A stretch of 64,000 bases of DNA from a virus, in IMG/VR virus record IMGVR_UViG_3300049491_000357, positions 22,839-86,838 of that record; one strand, given 5' to 3'. Position 1 is the stretch's first letter. Each line of letters begins with the position of its first letter. Shown here in pieces: positions 9,147 through 18,110 of this stretch. The notes beneath the pieces were generated by a model that saw only the letters and a program-made list of their open reading frames with translations, was not told the DNA's origin and did no database searches. The position numbers and the translations under genes are program-made.

Positions 9147-9962
9147 TCAGAAGTCAAAAGAGTGATCTTCAGCCGAAACTGTCTTGTTGACCTTTGTGCC
9201 CAAACGGTCACGATCCCGAATACCCTGACAGTACATGCGGAAATCGTCGTAGTAGTACGACGACATGTACCAACGCATGGCATCAAGAATTTTCCCAAGG
9301 GGATCGTTGGGGATGTACTTGTCTTGGAAGAGGTACCTTAGACGATACAGGGTATGGGCAGGCCGGACAATGTCGAGAATTGCTCTGGTGGCAGAGTCGG
9401 CGGCGAAAAGATCCGGGGGGAACCCCCCGCCTATCGGGATAACCACGTCGACGTCAAAGCCGAACTGGTCGGAAATATCCAGCCCAGAAGCACCCTTTCG
9501 GATGAGGATGAAGTTCTCTCGGACAAGGATATCCCCCTTGATGAAGAGGCTGGCCACATCCCCCATAGACTTGGGGATTGAACCCTGGAAGTAGATGCGG
9601 ATGAGGTTGATGAGTACGTCCCGGAACTGATCGTCGGACCATTGAAGGTTGGGGATAGCCCCATTTTGGAAGAGGAAGTACCCGATGATCGAGTACAGGA
9701 AGTCCGACCGAGTGGTGTCTACGGTACGGTCCCAATCAACATCCTCAAGGGCCAGCTCTAGCCGTGCCAGTTCGACCGCTACCGCCTTCAACTCGTTCGT
9801 ATAGTTTGGGCCCTGGACAGCCGAGATATAGTTGCTGGCAAGCAAGTTGAGCAACGTGGTGAAAATTGGTTGGGCTCGCTGGAGAAGTCTGAGATTGTAC
9901 TCTTTTCCAGTTTGGGAGACGGTGTAATTGATCCGAGATGGGTCACGAACGAAACGAGCCAT
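9147..9962 (-). CDS. Baseplate-associated protein, helical, unnamed
   Basis: This 271-residue protein starts MARFVRDPSRINYTVSQTG. It is mostly helical, with a long Leu/Ala-rich helix pair (residues 20-80), a middle segment QWSDDQFRDVLINLIRIYFQG, and a C-terminal section VRPAHTLYRLRYLFQDKY. The VRPAHT...YR phrase near the C-terminus resembles the region where tail protein I / Mu gp48-type baseplate proteins join the fibre module, but I cannot assign it to either. It sits between the baseplate-J-like gene and the fibre genes, where such connectors usually lie. The context argument is stronger than the sequence argument. Confidence 0.85.
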   Translation of the reverse strand: MARFVRDPSRINYTVSQTGKEYNLRLLQRAQPIFTTLLNLLASNYISAVQGPNYTNELKAVAVELARLELALEDVDWDRTVDTTRSDFLYSIIGYFLFQNGAIPNLQWSDDQFRDVLINLIRIYFQGSIPKSMGDVASLFIKGDILVRENFILIRKGASGLDISDQFGFDVDVVIPIGGGFPPDLFAADSATRAILDIVRPAHTLYRLRYLFQDKYIPNDPLGKILDAMRWYMSSYYYDDFRMYCQGIRDRDRLGTKVNKTVSAEDHSFDF

Positions 9963-9966
9963 CAGA

Positions 9967-10143
9967 TCACCCGCACTTCCTGATGGGGTTCACCATCGAT
10001 GCTGCCAGGCACTGCACGCACACGCGACGGTGCTTCTCGACGTCCTTTGGCCACTCAGTCCATGGAGTCCCGACGACCCCGTTGATGACAGGGAGAGCCC
10101 TCTGATTCTGCCCATGCTTTTCGCAATCAATCGTGAGATTCAT
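9967..10143 (-). CDS. 58-residue Cys-rich small protein
   Basis: A short frame fits exactly between two genes: ATG at 10143, three nt after the upstream stop, and TGA at 9967-9969, four nt before the next ATG. The product begins MNLTIDCEKHGQ and contains C7, H10, C42, C45 and C57, with a VCVQC pair near the C-terminus. A C-x2-H plus C-x2-C arrangement is compatible with a small zinc knuckle. Such mini zinc proteins are often seen near phage baseplate genes, but no function is assigned. Tight packing on both sides and sensible composition are the main support. Confidence 0.75.
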   Translation of the reverse strand: MNLTIDCEKHGQNQRALPVINGVVGTPWTEWPKDVEKHRRVCVQCLAASMVNPIRKCG

Positions 10144-10146
10144 GGG

Positions 10147-13100
10147 TCAGTCCACTTCAGAGTAAGTGATCGTCAATTCCCCTAGGCTCAAGAACTCGAC
10201 TGCTGCTGCTGCGAAGTCCTTTGCCCCCTTGTCTCCACGAACGACATAGGAACACGCATAGCTGTGGTTGCCCGGGTCATCTGGGGGAAGAACGGTAGCC
10301 ACCAAGGCCACAACGATGTGATTGGCGGTTCGACGAAGCCTTTCAGCCGCTCTGGCTTCAGGGGTCGTAAATCCAGCAGCCGTGAGGGTTGCATCGTCTG
10401 AGTAGCCATTGATGACCGCACCATCAGCTCCAATGATGTATGCCTGATTTGGCCCCGATGCCACGGACGTAAGAACCGAGGCCATCGTCATAGCCACATC
10501 GTCTTGGAAGACCCCGTGGTGCTCAGTTGGGAGCCCACCCCCATCTGTCGTTGGGCTAGTCAATGGGTTGGTAAGGATGTACGCCCTTTGAGCCCCAATA
10601 TCAAGCGTTGCAAGACGAACGTGAGTCGAAAGGATCCCCTCTCGGATACGACGACTCCCATCAGAGTAGGCCATCTTAGCCAGGGGCACAATCTCGAAAT
10701 CAACTCCTGCGGAGGAGTCCACAGCGTTGATCACATCAGACTGGGCGGCACCCTGACCAATGAGTCTCTTGTCGAGATCGATCGAGACATTTGAACGAAT
10801 CCCAGGGTCTGTGCGGTCTTTCGTTGCCCCCTTCAAAAGCTGAACGGTGGTTTCAATGTCAATCGGATTGTCGATTGTTTGCTTCACCAAAACATCAGCC
10901 GTGACGTGACGTCGGACATTGACGACCTGCTGAAGCTGCTGGAGAAGGTCGTTGATGACGTACGTGACGTTGAAGTTTTCGTCGTGTACGTAGTCCACCG
11001 ACACTAGCTGACCGTTGGCGATAACAGAGCTAGCCGTTCGAACAATCTTGGCAGGCTTGGTGGCCGTTCCCTCCACGATGTCGAAGTCCGGGAGAGTCGT
11101 TTCTGGGCCGTTGTACTCAACCGTACGTGCCTGATTGAAGACCCTGATGGTCTTCGTGTTGATGCCGATCGAGTCAAGAGGCTCCTGGACGAAGCCAATC
11201 AACACGTGTTGTTCGTCGTTGACCGTAAACTGAGAACCCGAAGGCTTCCCAGCAAATTGCGTCACCTGGAGGTAGTCTTTGGCGATTGTGCTCTCACCCT
11301 CAAGAAGCGGGTCTTCTGTCTTGTACAGCAGATAGTTCGAGTTTGGGACGAGAGGGCCAGAAACAGCCCCCACCACAGAGACAACCCTGCGTACTGGTTG
11401 GAAGGTGAAGAAGAACTTGTTGATAGACCGGAAACGGTAGTCCGCCAATATGACGTCATCGATGAACGTCACCGGTTGGGGGATAGCCGTGTTTATCCTG
11501 AAGGTGTTGTAGTCAAGGATGATCACACCTGTCAGGTCGTAATCTGCCCCAAGTGTTGCGTTTCTGACCCCAAGACCTTGAGCCGGGTTGTTCAAGATCT
11601 CGATGATCGGATTCTGCGGCGTCACCCGAGAGTCGAGTACTCGGAATGTCAACGTCAACAGATCGATAACCTGACACAGGATGTCGCGAGCGATCTCGAA
11701 CTGGAAAGCAAAGTTCTCCGTGATTGTGCGTTCTCGGAGGCCCTGCACCCACAGGTCAACCTTGCCCCCAATGTGCTTCTTTCGAATCGGGTCCCAGTCA
11801 CGCATCATGAGCGAGTCCCCAGACTTCACGACTTTGGCCTTGATGATGCCACTCTGCTCAGCAGCCGTTTGGTAGTACCCACCTTCAGTGCCCGTGTCGA
11901 CCGAGGCAAAAGAAAGGATACACCATGCCGCTAGTTCGGCATTGGACTGGATGTCCGTACCAAAGACTGTGGCTTCGGTGTTCTTGACCAGCACCCCAGG
12001 GATGTTGATCGACTTGATCGATCCTGCTGGGCGGTTGCCGTTTTCTCCGATGGCTTCTGCCGATATGTCGACAGTCAGCTCATACAACTTGGTGTTGAAG
12101 TTGTAGTACGCATCCGCGTTAGCGGCGGAGATGATGTAGGACCCCCCGATGCGAAAGCGAACCGCTGGGAGGTTGTTTACTGTGTCGGTCTCGGTCGATA
12201 CGAACGAGCCCGCGGGGATAGGGATGTCAGCAGTCGGTCGGGTAGGGGTGTAAACAACTGCTTGCCCTACAGCAGCCCGTCCGGGGAGTCTGTCCTTGTT
12301 GACGTTTTTGGCCAGCTTGTCAAATTGCTGGTTGATGAGGTTTTGCGTTGCCTCATCGCTCGTGTACCCGACCGCAGCTCGAAGAGCGGTCTTGTAGGAC
12401 GACGCCGAAACAGGGTCCGAAATACCATCCCCATTGGCATCATCAATCTGAAGGAGAGTCAGGAAGCTCTGGCTACGATGGATGAAGTCAAGCAAGAACC
12501 AAAGACGATCCGCCTCCGACGAGAAAGGATCGATCGAGACATCACGCGTGGTCGAACCTGGGTTCAACGTGATAGCCTGATTGACTCTCACGATCGCGGT
12601 CACATAGTCCGTGACGATCTGAAGTCGTTGACGACTTGGAAGGTCTCGGATGCTGGTATCCAGCGTGAGAGGGGTCCCCAACACCTCTTGTGAGTAAGGG
12701 GTCTCTATCTCCTGTGATGTCGAGGGGTCGAAGTAAACCCCGGTGAAGACATAGTAGAGAGGGAGGGCAGAGTTGACGTTGACGAATTGATCGGAGTTGA
12801 TGATCCCAGCCCCGCCAGCACGATCATGCACAAACTTCGAAAACTTGGTGATGACGTAACTCTCGACAGTCGAGGTGAAACGAATGCTGTCGAAATAGGC
12901 GCTCACATCCTCGACAACATCGAGACGTGTGCCGAGGACATTTTCGAACTCGTCCTCTTCCTGCACCACAATACGAAGGTTTTGGAGCTTACCGTCACTC
13001 CAAGTGGTCTTCTCTGTGGTCGTGGAGAGAACATCCTCTTCAAAGGTAGAGTCCGCCTCCGTGATGAGGCTCTCGTTGATCCGGAAGTACCCCGTTGTCC

Positions 13101-13596
13101 CACCAGGCGAGGACGACGCGTAGAGGTTGAACCCTAGAAAGTCAGGGGTCGCAGTGATATTGCCCGAAGACCCACGGATTGGGAGAGGGATGGCGGAAAG
13201 CAGCGTGACGGTATTGCGGTTCCTACGAGCCCTAATCCCGCTAGGAATCTGAACCCCTACAAGCGAGATCTCCCGGACACGGGTAACGTTTACCGTAGCC
13301 GCAGGTGAGATCTTGCCAAGGATGTCAATGACCCGAAACTGAATGGTATTAACCCCAAGATCAAGGAGTTGCCCCTCAGGGTAGACGTTGGGGTTAGGGA
13401 AAGTGAACTTGTCGAGGTCCAGTTTGATGAGGTTAGGGTCTGTGACAAAGGCGCCCCCATTAACACTCACCTGGATGGTAGCGATGTTCAGCTCGACTTT
13501 ACCGTAGACAAAGATTGCCTCCTGGTTCGTCGAAAAGACGAGATTTGTAGTATAGCCGGAGCTATCGCGAAATTGGATTTGCGGTGTAGTGGCCAT
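10147..13596 (-). CDS. Baseplate wedge protein, J-like / gp6-like (1149 aa)
   Basis: The central part, about residues 440-620, carries the recognisable baseplate-J layout: an entry strand IPIPAGSFVSTETDT, then GENGNRPAGSIKSINIPG (about 515-535), then VKNTEATVFGTDIQSNAEL, matching the family pattern in which a GxxGN-PAG turn precedes a V-N...A-GGxD-ES-EE segment. A second half-domain (about 885-960) beginning VLVKQTIDNPIDIETTVQL resembles the C-terminal domain of J proteins. The N-terminal 150 residues look like Ig-type beta repeats. Known J/gp6 proteins form the wedge ring around the hub. The length is two to three times that of P2 J (about 300 aa), closer to T4-like wedges. It lies 3 nt downstream of the gp25-like gene, which is the expected partner. 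Confidence 0.85.
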   Translation of the reverse strand: MATTPQIQFRDSSGYTTNLVFSTNQEAIFVYGKVELNIATIQVSVNGGAFVTDPNLIKLDLDKFTFPNPNVYPEGQLLDLGVNTIQFRVIDILGKISPAATVNVTRVREISLVGVQIPSGIRARRNRNTVTLLSAIPLPIRGSSGNITATPDFLGFNLYASSSPGGTTGYFRINESLITEADSTFEEDVLSTTTEKTTWSDGKLQNLRIVVQEEDEFENVLGTRLDVVEDVSAYFDSIRFTSTVESYVITKFSKFVHDRAGGAGIINSDQFVNVNSALPLYYVFTGVYFDPSTSQEIETPYSQEVLGTPLTLDTSIRDLPSRQRLQIVTDYVTAIVRVNQAITLNPGSTTRDVSIDPFSSEADRLWFLLDFIHRSQSFLTLLQIDDANGDGISDPVSASSYKTALRAAVGYTSDEATQNLINQQFDKLAKNVNKDRLPGRAAVGQAVVYTPTRPTADIPIPAGSFVSTETDTVNNLPAVRFRIGGSYIISAANADAYYNFNTKLYELTVDISAEAIGENGNRPAGSIKSINIPGVLVKNTEATVFGTDIQSNAELAAWCILSFASVDTGTEGGYYQTAAEQSGIIKAKVVKSGDSLMMRDWDPIRKKHIGGKVDLWVQGLRERTITENFAFQFEIARDILCQVIDLLTLTFRVLDSRVTPQNPIIEILNNPAQGLGVRNATLGADYDLTGVIILDYNTFRINTAIPQPVTFIDDVILADYRFRSINKFFFTFQPVRRVVSVVGAVSGPLVPNSNYLLYKTEDPLLEGESTIAKDYLQVTQFAGKPSGSQFTVNDEQHVLIGFVQEPLDSIGINTKTIRVFNQARTVEYNGPETTLPDFDIVEGTATKPAKIVRTASSVIANGQLVSVDYVHDENFNVTYVINDLLQQLQQVVNVRRHVTADVLVKQTIDNPIDIETTVQLLKGATKDRTDPGIRSNVSIDLDKRLIGQGAAQSDVINAVDSSAGVDFEIVPLAKMAYSDGSRRIREGILSTHVRLATLDIGAQRAYILTNPLTSPTTDGGGLPTEHHGVFQDDVAMTMASVLTSVASGPNQAYIIGADGAVINGYSDDATLTAAGFTTPEARAAERLRRTANHIVVALVATVLPPDDPGNHSYACSYVVRGDKGAKDFAAAAVEFLSLGELTITYSEVD

Positions 13597-13599
13597 ACA

Positions 13600-14739
13600 T
13601 CATCCAGTGAGTGCGTACTTCTGAAGGGATTCTCGGAAAATCCCTTGAGCCTGGGTGGACCCAAGAAGGTCGTGGGGCAGAGGGACCCTGACCCCGCGAT
13701 CAATCTGAACGGGCTTCTGGGACCTGTTCTGTACAGTGGTATTGATGAAAATGACCGTGGGGTCTTGCTGGCTTTGTTGTAGGTCAACCGCCAGCAGACG
13801 AAAGGGAAACTCTTCGTCTGTAACGATTTGGCCCACAGCATCTTCCTGCTGCCGCTTGATGCTTTGCCACCGATTGAAAGCTGTGTAGATATCCGACACG
13901 ATGGTGTTCTGAAGGATGCCCCCCATCGTGAGCTTCTTACCGATTGACTCGGAAATGATCGTCCCATACCAGGTGTAGAATGGGTTCGTGCCTCGGACTG
14001 TGTAGAAAAGTTTGAGGTGCTCTTGGATGAGGAGCGCTTCGTCCGTTACCTGGATAACCTCCCCTGTAGTCCCGTAAACCCAGTCGTTCTCAACCCCCAG
14101 CCCACCACAACGACGGCACTCCTGCTGAAGTGTCACGTAGTTGATCTCAGCGTAGTCCCCAAACCCCTTCAAGGGCTCGTCAAATACAATGAGGCGTGTG
14201 GGTCGATCAAGGAGCGTGTTGGGGTCGTTAATCAACGTCCACCCCGGTACTACCTGCTTACCTCGCCAGTGTCTGGTGGTGGGGATCCCCAGAACAGACG
14301 CCAAAGGGGAGTCGGAGGGGATAAAAGCCGTTGCTTGTTTCCCCTCGCGGTCGGTTTGGAATCCTACCCTACGTTCATCGACGAAGAACTGGGCCCCACG
14401 AATCTGAGCTGAAAGTTGGGCCACAATCAGCTCGGGGGTGATCTTCAAACCCCCGTTGATGACCGCCACCTGCATCGGACCCTCATTGACCTGAATCCGG
14501 AATGTATCCGAGACCCCTGTTTGAACCTTGTAGGGGCCCTCTTTCGATCCCACCGTACGGGCTGGCGTAGCAACCCCCGGAGAAGGCACAGTGATCGCGC
14601 TGTTCAACCGAACCTCAACCGAGTTGGAAGAGGAAATCGGTCGTAGAGGTTGCACCACAGTACCTGAGGCATCGAGGTAGATTGCTTCCTCGACAACCCG
14701 ATGAGGGCAGACCTGGTCCAGCTTTCGATCGTAGCTCAT
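13600..14739 (-). CDS. Baseplate wedge protein with gp25/gpW-like C-terminal domain
   Basis: In this 379-residue protein, roughly residues 235-360 resemble the gp25/gpW wedge fold: EHLKLFYTVRGTNPFYTW, a GxxI-ES-G turn, QNTIVSDIYTAFNRWQ, then two strands, FPFRLLAVDLQQ and PTVIFINTTVQN. The N-terminal half is beta-rich and includes a Cys pair C208-x2-C211 (ECRRCGGLG) and a lone C11, possibly a zinc site. T4 gp25 is only about 130 aa, so here the domain is fused to a larger partner. It is adjacent to the J-like gene (3-nt gap), as gp25 is to gp6-type genes in many contractile tails. The similarity is moderate and judged by eye. Confidence 0.8.
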   Translation of the reverse strand: MSYDRKLDQVCPHRVVEEAIYLDASGTVVQPLRPISSSNSVEVRLNSAITVPSPGVATPARTVGSKEGPYKVQTGVSDTFRIQVNEGPMQVAVINGGLKITPELIVAQLSAQIRGAQFFVDERRVGFQTDREGKQATAFIPSDSPLASVLGIPTTRHWRGKQVVPGWTLINDPNTLLDRPTRLIVFDEPLKGFGDYAEINYVTLQQECRRCGGLGVENDWVYGTTGEVIQVTDEALLIQEHLKLFYTVRGTNPFYTWYGTIISESIGKKLTMGGILQNTIVSDIYTAFNRWQSIKRQQEDAVGQIVTDEEFPFRLLAVDLQQSQQDPTVIFINTTVQNRSQKPVQIDRGVRVPLPHDLLGSTQAQGIFRESLQKYALTG

Positions 14740-15476
14740 ACAGTCTCTCCTGGATCAATCGCCCCTGTGGTGCCTGTGTCTCTACCGTAAAGGTCATCTG
14801 GAGCACGATCAGGTCCAGCAGCATATGGTTTGAAGGGAGCGTAGATTTTCTTCCCCATCGCATCCTTGCCCTTGTCATCGTAGATGGCCCGATAGACAGG
14901 ATCGTTGATAAGGTCGGTGATAAGCTTGAAAACGTTTTCAAACGACCCCTCTACATCGCCTGCCGAAGCAACAAGAGTCAAGTAGTTGATCTCATCCTCA
15001 AGTTGCTCAGCATAGTCGACCGCCTTTCGGATCTTGTGTTCTAGGTAGTCCCTGCGAAAGTCGATCGTGTCATCCAGCCAAGCTCTTGCGTTTTCCATCA
15101 GCTCAGCAGACTTAGCGTCAGCCAGACCAGGCTTAGGCAAAACCTCCCCATTGGAGAGGAGCTGAGCAGGCGTCCCTTCGTCCCCAGCAAGCAGGTAGAC
15201 CGCTTGTGCTTTTGACCTGATGTTGAGGTCAAAGAACGGGTCACCCCCCAGGACTTCGTATGCCGCCACCAGTTTTCCGATGTAGCTGGTGTCGTCAGGA
15301 ACATATGTGGTGGGGACACCCCCTGAATCGAAGGCAAAGGCAAGAGAACCCACCCGAGTCTGCTCAAAAGCCAAGTGGTTGATCCTACCCGCCAAATCGG
15401 CCTTCTGGGCACGTGCGAACGCCACAAACCGTGTGAACAGGCTCGAATTGAACGTTCCCTTAAAATCCCAAGCCAA
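14736..15476 (-). CDS. Unnamed baseplate-cluster protein (246 aa)
   Basis: It starts MAWDFKGTFNSSLFTRFVAFARAQKAD and is helical in the first 70 and middle 100 residues, with an acidic stretch around YAEQLEDEINYLT. The C-terminal 50 residues are Gly/Asp/Pro-rich and probably flexible. No known domain is recognised. The stop codon overlaps the start of the gp25-like gene by 4 nt, indicating translational coupling and a shared assembly role in the baseplate wedge. Coding potential is strong because neighbours abut it on both sides. Confidence 0.85.
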   Translation of the reverse strand: MAWDFKGTFNSSLFTRFVAFARAQKADLAGRINHLAFEQTRVGSLAFAFDSGGVPTTYVPDDTSYIGKLVAAYEVLGGDPFFDLNIRSKAQAVYLLAGDEGTPAQLLSNGEVLPKPGLADAKSAELMENARAWLDDTIDFRRDYLEHKIRKAVDYAEQLEDEINYLTLVASAGDVEGSFENVFKLITDLINDPVYRAIYDDKGKDAMGKKIYAPFKPYAAGPDRAPDDLYGRDTGTTGAIDPGETV

Positions 15477-15517
15477 GGCTGAACTCCTCGGTAATAGTAA
15501 GCGTACAAGTGGGATCG

Positions 15518-17857
15518 TCAGAATATCGCCGAAAAGGCAGCCTCAAATGCAGCGACATCGACAGCTAGGTAAGCCAACGTGATGCTGGCTGTGTAGCCGC
15601 TTGGCCCAGAGGGGGGCTCGTTTTGAGCCACGTCCAGTGCATCGAACCACTGCCCCACATCTCCGGTGAGCCCCGTCACAGACAAGAAGTAAAAGCCAGC
15701 GGAAAGGCTCTCGATGTAGTTCAGGATTTCAATGAGGAACTGAATGAACCGCTCAAGCACATCAATTTTGCGGATCAACAACTCAATAAACGCCTTCAGC
15801 TCCTCAATGACCCCCTTGAAGGCATCATACAGGGCTTGGATTTTGGCCAATAGGTCATAGAGCAGTTGGCCTGACCAAGGCAAGATATCCCGAAGAAGGC
15901 TGAGCTGGATCCAGTTGGGAGGGACACCCTGGTACCCCAGAGCCAACAGGTAGTTTACAGCTCGTAGGACATTCTTACGGACGATGGGGTCACTGAAGGC
16001 TGACCCATAGGTTGCTGCGGTGTTTTGGTCTACTGTTGAAGTCCCAAACACATCGGTTGAGAACACATCCGTCTCAAGTGCTGCTGAAGCGGCCTTTCCA
16101 ACAGCGCTCTGTTCGAAGTCAACCTTCGTCAAAGCAAAGACAACTTGCTCCAAGGTAGTCAGACCAGTGAGCGTTCCTCCTGTGGTCGGCACACCGGCAG
16201 GCAGATTATTCTGCATGAGTTGCCGGAAATTCTCCGCGAGGGTCGAGTCCACCTCAAGGAAGACTCCCGCGAACTTCACCGCAAGACGTGCCGCTGCGTA
16301 CCGAACTCTTTTCAACTGCCAAGGCATCTGGGGTAGTTGACCCGTTGCCGGGTTCGCAACGTACTGTACAGACCCCAACTGGCCATCCAGGTCAATGACG
16401 GGCACCGAGGTGTAAGATCCAAGGGCCCCCGCCAAAGTGGTCAGGGAGTTCCGGCCGATGTCCGTAGTGGTCAGCGGAGGGAGAGGATCACCGTTGGCCG
16501 CAAACTGCGGCTTATACACAGTGTACCCCTGGGCATCCAAAACGTCATGCCCCAAAGCGTCCTTCAAAGGTGTTGCTGGGGGGAGAGGGAGATGGAAGTT
16601 GAGACTGAACGCGGTCAAGAAGAGGCGCCGAAGGACCTCAACCACATCGAACTTGGGATTGAACTTGGGTACCTTACCCCTGACGATCGGGGAAGGTCGA
16701 CCAACAATGACGGGATCATTGGGGTCTTTGGACGGCCACTCAAAGTACAACGTACCCCCATCGTTCATATTGGGGGTGATAGCGGTCAAGGGGTAAGAAA
16801 GACTCCCAATCGAAGCATTTTCAGCGAAAGACAAATTACCGCTGTATGCCCTGACACGATAGAAGTAGGTCTTGTCCACTTCGACATTGGTGTCGATGAA
16901 GCGGAATGTCCCGAGTTGACCCAAGAAGAACGAAGCAGGGTTGTTTCCAGGGGAGATAACAGCATACGCCTGGAATTTAATGAAGGGGTCCCCGTTTTGG
17001 TCCTTGACTTTGACCTTCCTTGGGATCTGTTTGTTGGCAGGCACCCCAGGAGCTGGACGAGGATTGATGAACCCCGTCATCACAGTCCCAGTGACTTGGC
17101 CCGCCTCAGCCGGGTCTCCAATCTGATCTGAACGAACCTCGTTGTTAAGAGGGATCGCCGAACGTTCAATGAGCCACTTAGGGGGAAAGAATTCTTGAGA
17201 TAGTTCTGTGGCCAACCCCTGGAAGGCAGGGTCAGCGGACGGTAGATTCGTCGGCAAAGACCACTCAATCGCCAGAGCCTTTACCTGATTCTTGAAGACC
17301 TTGGTGACGGCCAAGATTGGGTCACCCTTCTCCCCAACTGGAACCACCCTGACATTCGAGGGTGGTTGGTACTTGGGCTTCAAGAACTCCTGCCCGAAGA
17401 AGCGGAGGAGGATTTTAACCAGGGCAATCAGCTTAGCAGGGCCGTTAGCATCCGCGACGATGACAACGTATCCGCCCTTGAGTGCCCCCGCGATGGGTTG
17501 CGGGCGGTTAAAGTCCTGAGCATCAACCAACGACCCCTTCCATCGGAGTTTGAACCGTTGGAAACCACCTGCATGCCGAAGAAGCTTGGGGTCGAGAAAC
17601 AGGTCTGGGGTATCGAACAGAGCGTAGATGCCTGTCCGCTTCAAGGCTTCGATGAGCGTGTTGATCAGATTGAGGAGAGCCTCAAGAAGGGTCTTGAGAG
17701 GATTCCCAAAGTCCTTCAAAAACGCCTTGACCGTCTCTAGAAACGTTTTGATGACCTCCAGGTAGACCAAGAGGGTCTCAAGGATATTCCTAGCCTTTTT
17801 GAGCAGATCCTTCCCAGGGACCTGAATCGCTAGAGACTTCCAAGCGGGACCAGCCAT
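15518..17857 (-). CDS. 779-residue protein with amphipathic helical ends and an Fn3-like core
   Basis: Residues 15-75 form a continuous Leu/Ile/Lys-rich amphipathic helix series (KTFLETVKAFLKDF, LLEALLNLINTLIEAL), and residues about 665-725 repeat the style (AFKGVIEELKAFIELL, FIQFLIEILNYIE). Between them lies a beta region with an Fn3-like signature about 310-365, including FIDTNVEVDKTYFYRVRAY. The helices look like coiled-coil or membrane-active segments. It is placed between the 2065-residue modular protein and the wedge genes. I do not recognise the family. A role as baseplate-to-appendage connector is only inferred from position. Confidence 0.85.
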   Translation of the reverse strand: MAGPAWKSLAIQVPGKDLLKKARNILETLLVYLEVIKTFLETVKAFLKDFGNPLKTLLEALLNLINTLIEALKRTGIYALFDTPDLFLDPKLLRHAGGFQRFKLRWKGSLVDAQDFNRPQPIAGALKGGYVVIVADANGPAKLIALVKILLRFFGQEFLKPKYQPPSNVRVVPVGEKGDPILAVTKVFKNQVKALAIEWSLPTNLPSADPAFQGLATELSQEFFPPKWLIERSAIPLNNEVRSDQIGDPAEAGQVTGTVMTGFINPRPAPGVPANKQIPRKVKVKDQNGDPFIKFQAYAVISPGNNPASFFLGQLGTFRFIDTNVEVDKTYFYRVRAYSGNLSFAENASIGSLSYPLTAITPNMNDGGTLYFEWPSKDPNDPVIVGRPSPIVRGKVPKFNPKFDVVEVLRRLFLTAFSLNFHLPLPPATPLKDALGHDVLDAQGYTVYKPQFAANGDPLPPLTTTDIGRNSLTTLAGALGSYTSVPVIDLDGQLGSVQYVANPATGQLPQMPWQLKRVRYAAARLAVKFAGVFLEVDSTLAENFRQLMQNNLPAGVPTTGGTLTGLTTLEQVVFALTKVDFEQSAVGKAASAALETDVFSTDVFGTSTVDQNTAATYGSAFSDPIVRKNVLRAVNYLLALGYQGVPPNWIQLSLLRDILPWSGQLLYDLLAKIQALYDAFKGVIEELKAFIELLIRKIDVLERFIQFLIEILNYIESLSAGFYFLSVTGLTGDVGQWFDALDVAQNEPPSGPSGYTASITLAYLAVDVAAFEAAFSAIF

Positions 17858-18108
17858 ATCAGTAAGGACCCATACGTGAGCTTGTCCAGTTTCCGACGGA
17901 GAAGGTCAAGCTCTGCATTCGAGACCTCGATCGTGCCCCGAACCACTTCCTTCAGTTTCGTGTGGATGCCAAATTCGTTCTTGAACTGCCATTGAGCCCG
18001 TGGGGGGTCGGCATTTTCTTCCGAGCCCGATCCCTCCTCCGTTACGGGAGGGATCTTTTCGGTGTCTGGAGACTCGTCCTCCAATGTGGGATCTTCTGGG
18101 CCACTCAT
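17830..18108 (-). CDS. Small acidic-N-terminus protein (92 aa) with a hydrophobic tail
   Basis: The ATG at 18108 (MSGPEDPTLEDESPD) is preferred; a GTG two codons upstream at 18114 overlaps the previous stop and is the alternative. The first 40 residues are strongly acidic and Pro/Ser-rich, followed by a basic helical segment HTKLKEVVRGTIEVSNAELDLL and a hydrophobic end GSLLIWLVPLGSL, which could be a membrane anchor or a buried helix. The gene overlaps the start of the next gene by 28 nt. The acidic-linker plus C-terminal hydrophobic layout is not enough to assign a function. Confidence 0.75.
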   Translation of the reverse strand: MSGPEDPTLEDESPDTEKIPPVTEEGSGSEENADPPRAQWQFKNEFGIHTKLKEVVRGTIEVSNAELDLLRRKLDKLTYGSLLIWLVPLGSL

Positions 18109-18110
18109 CG

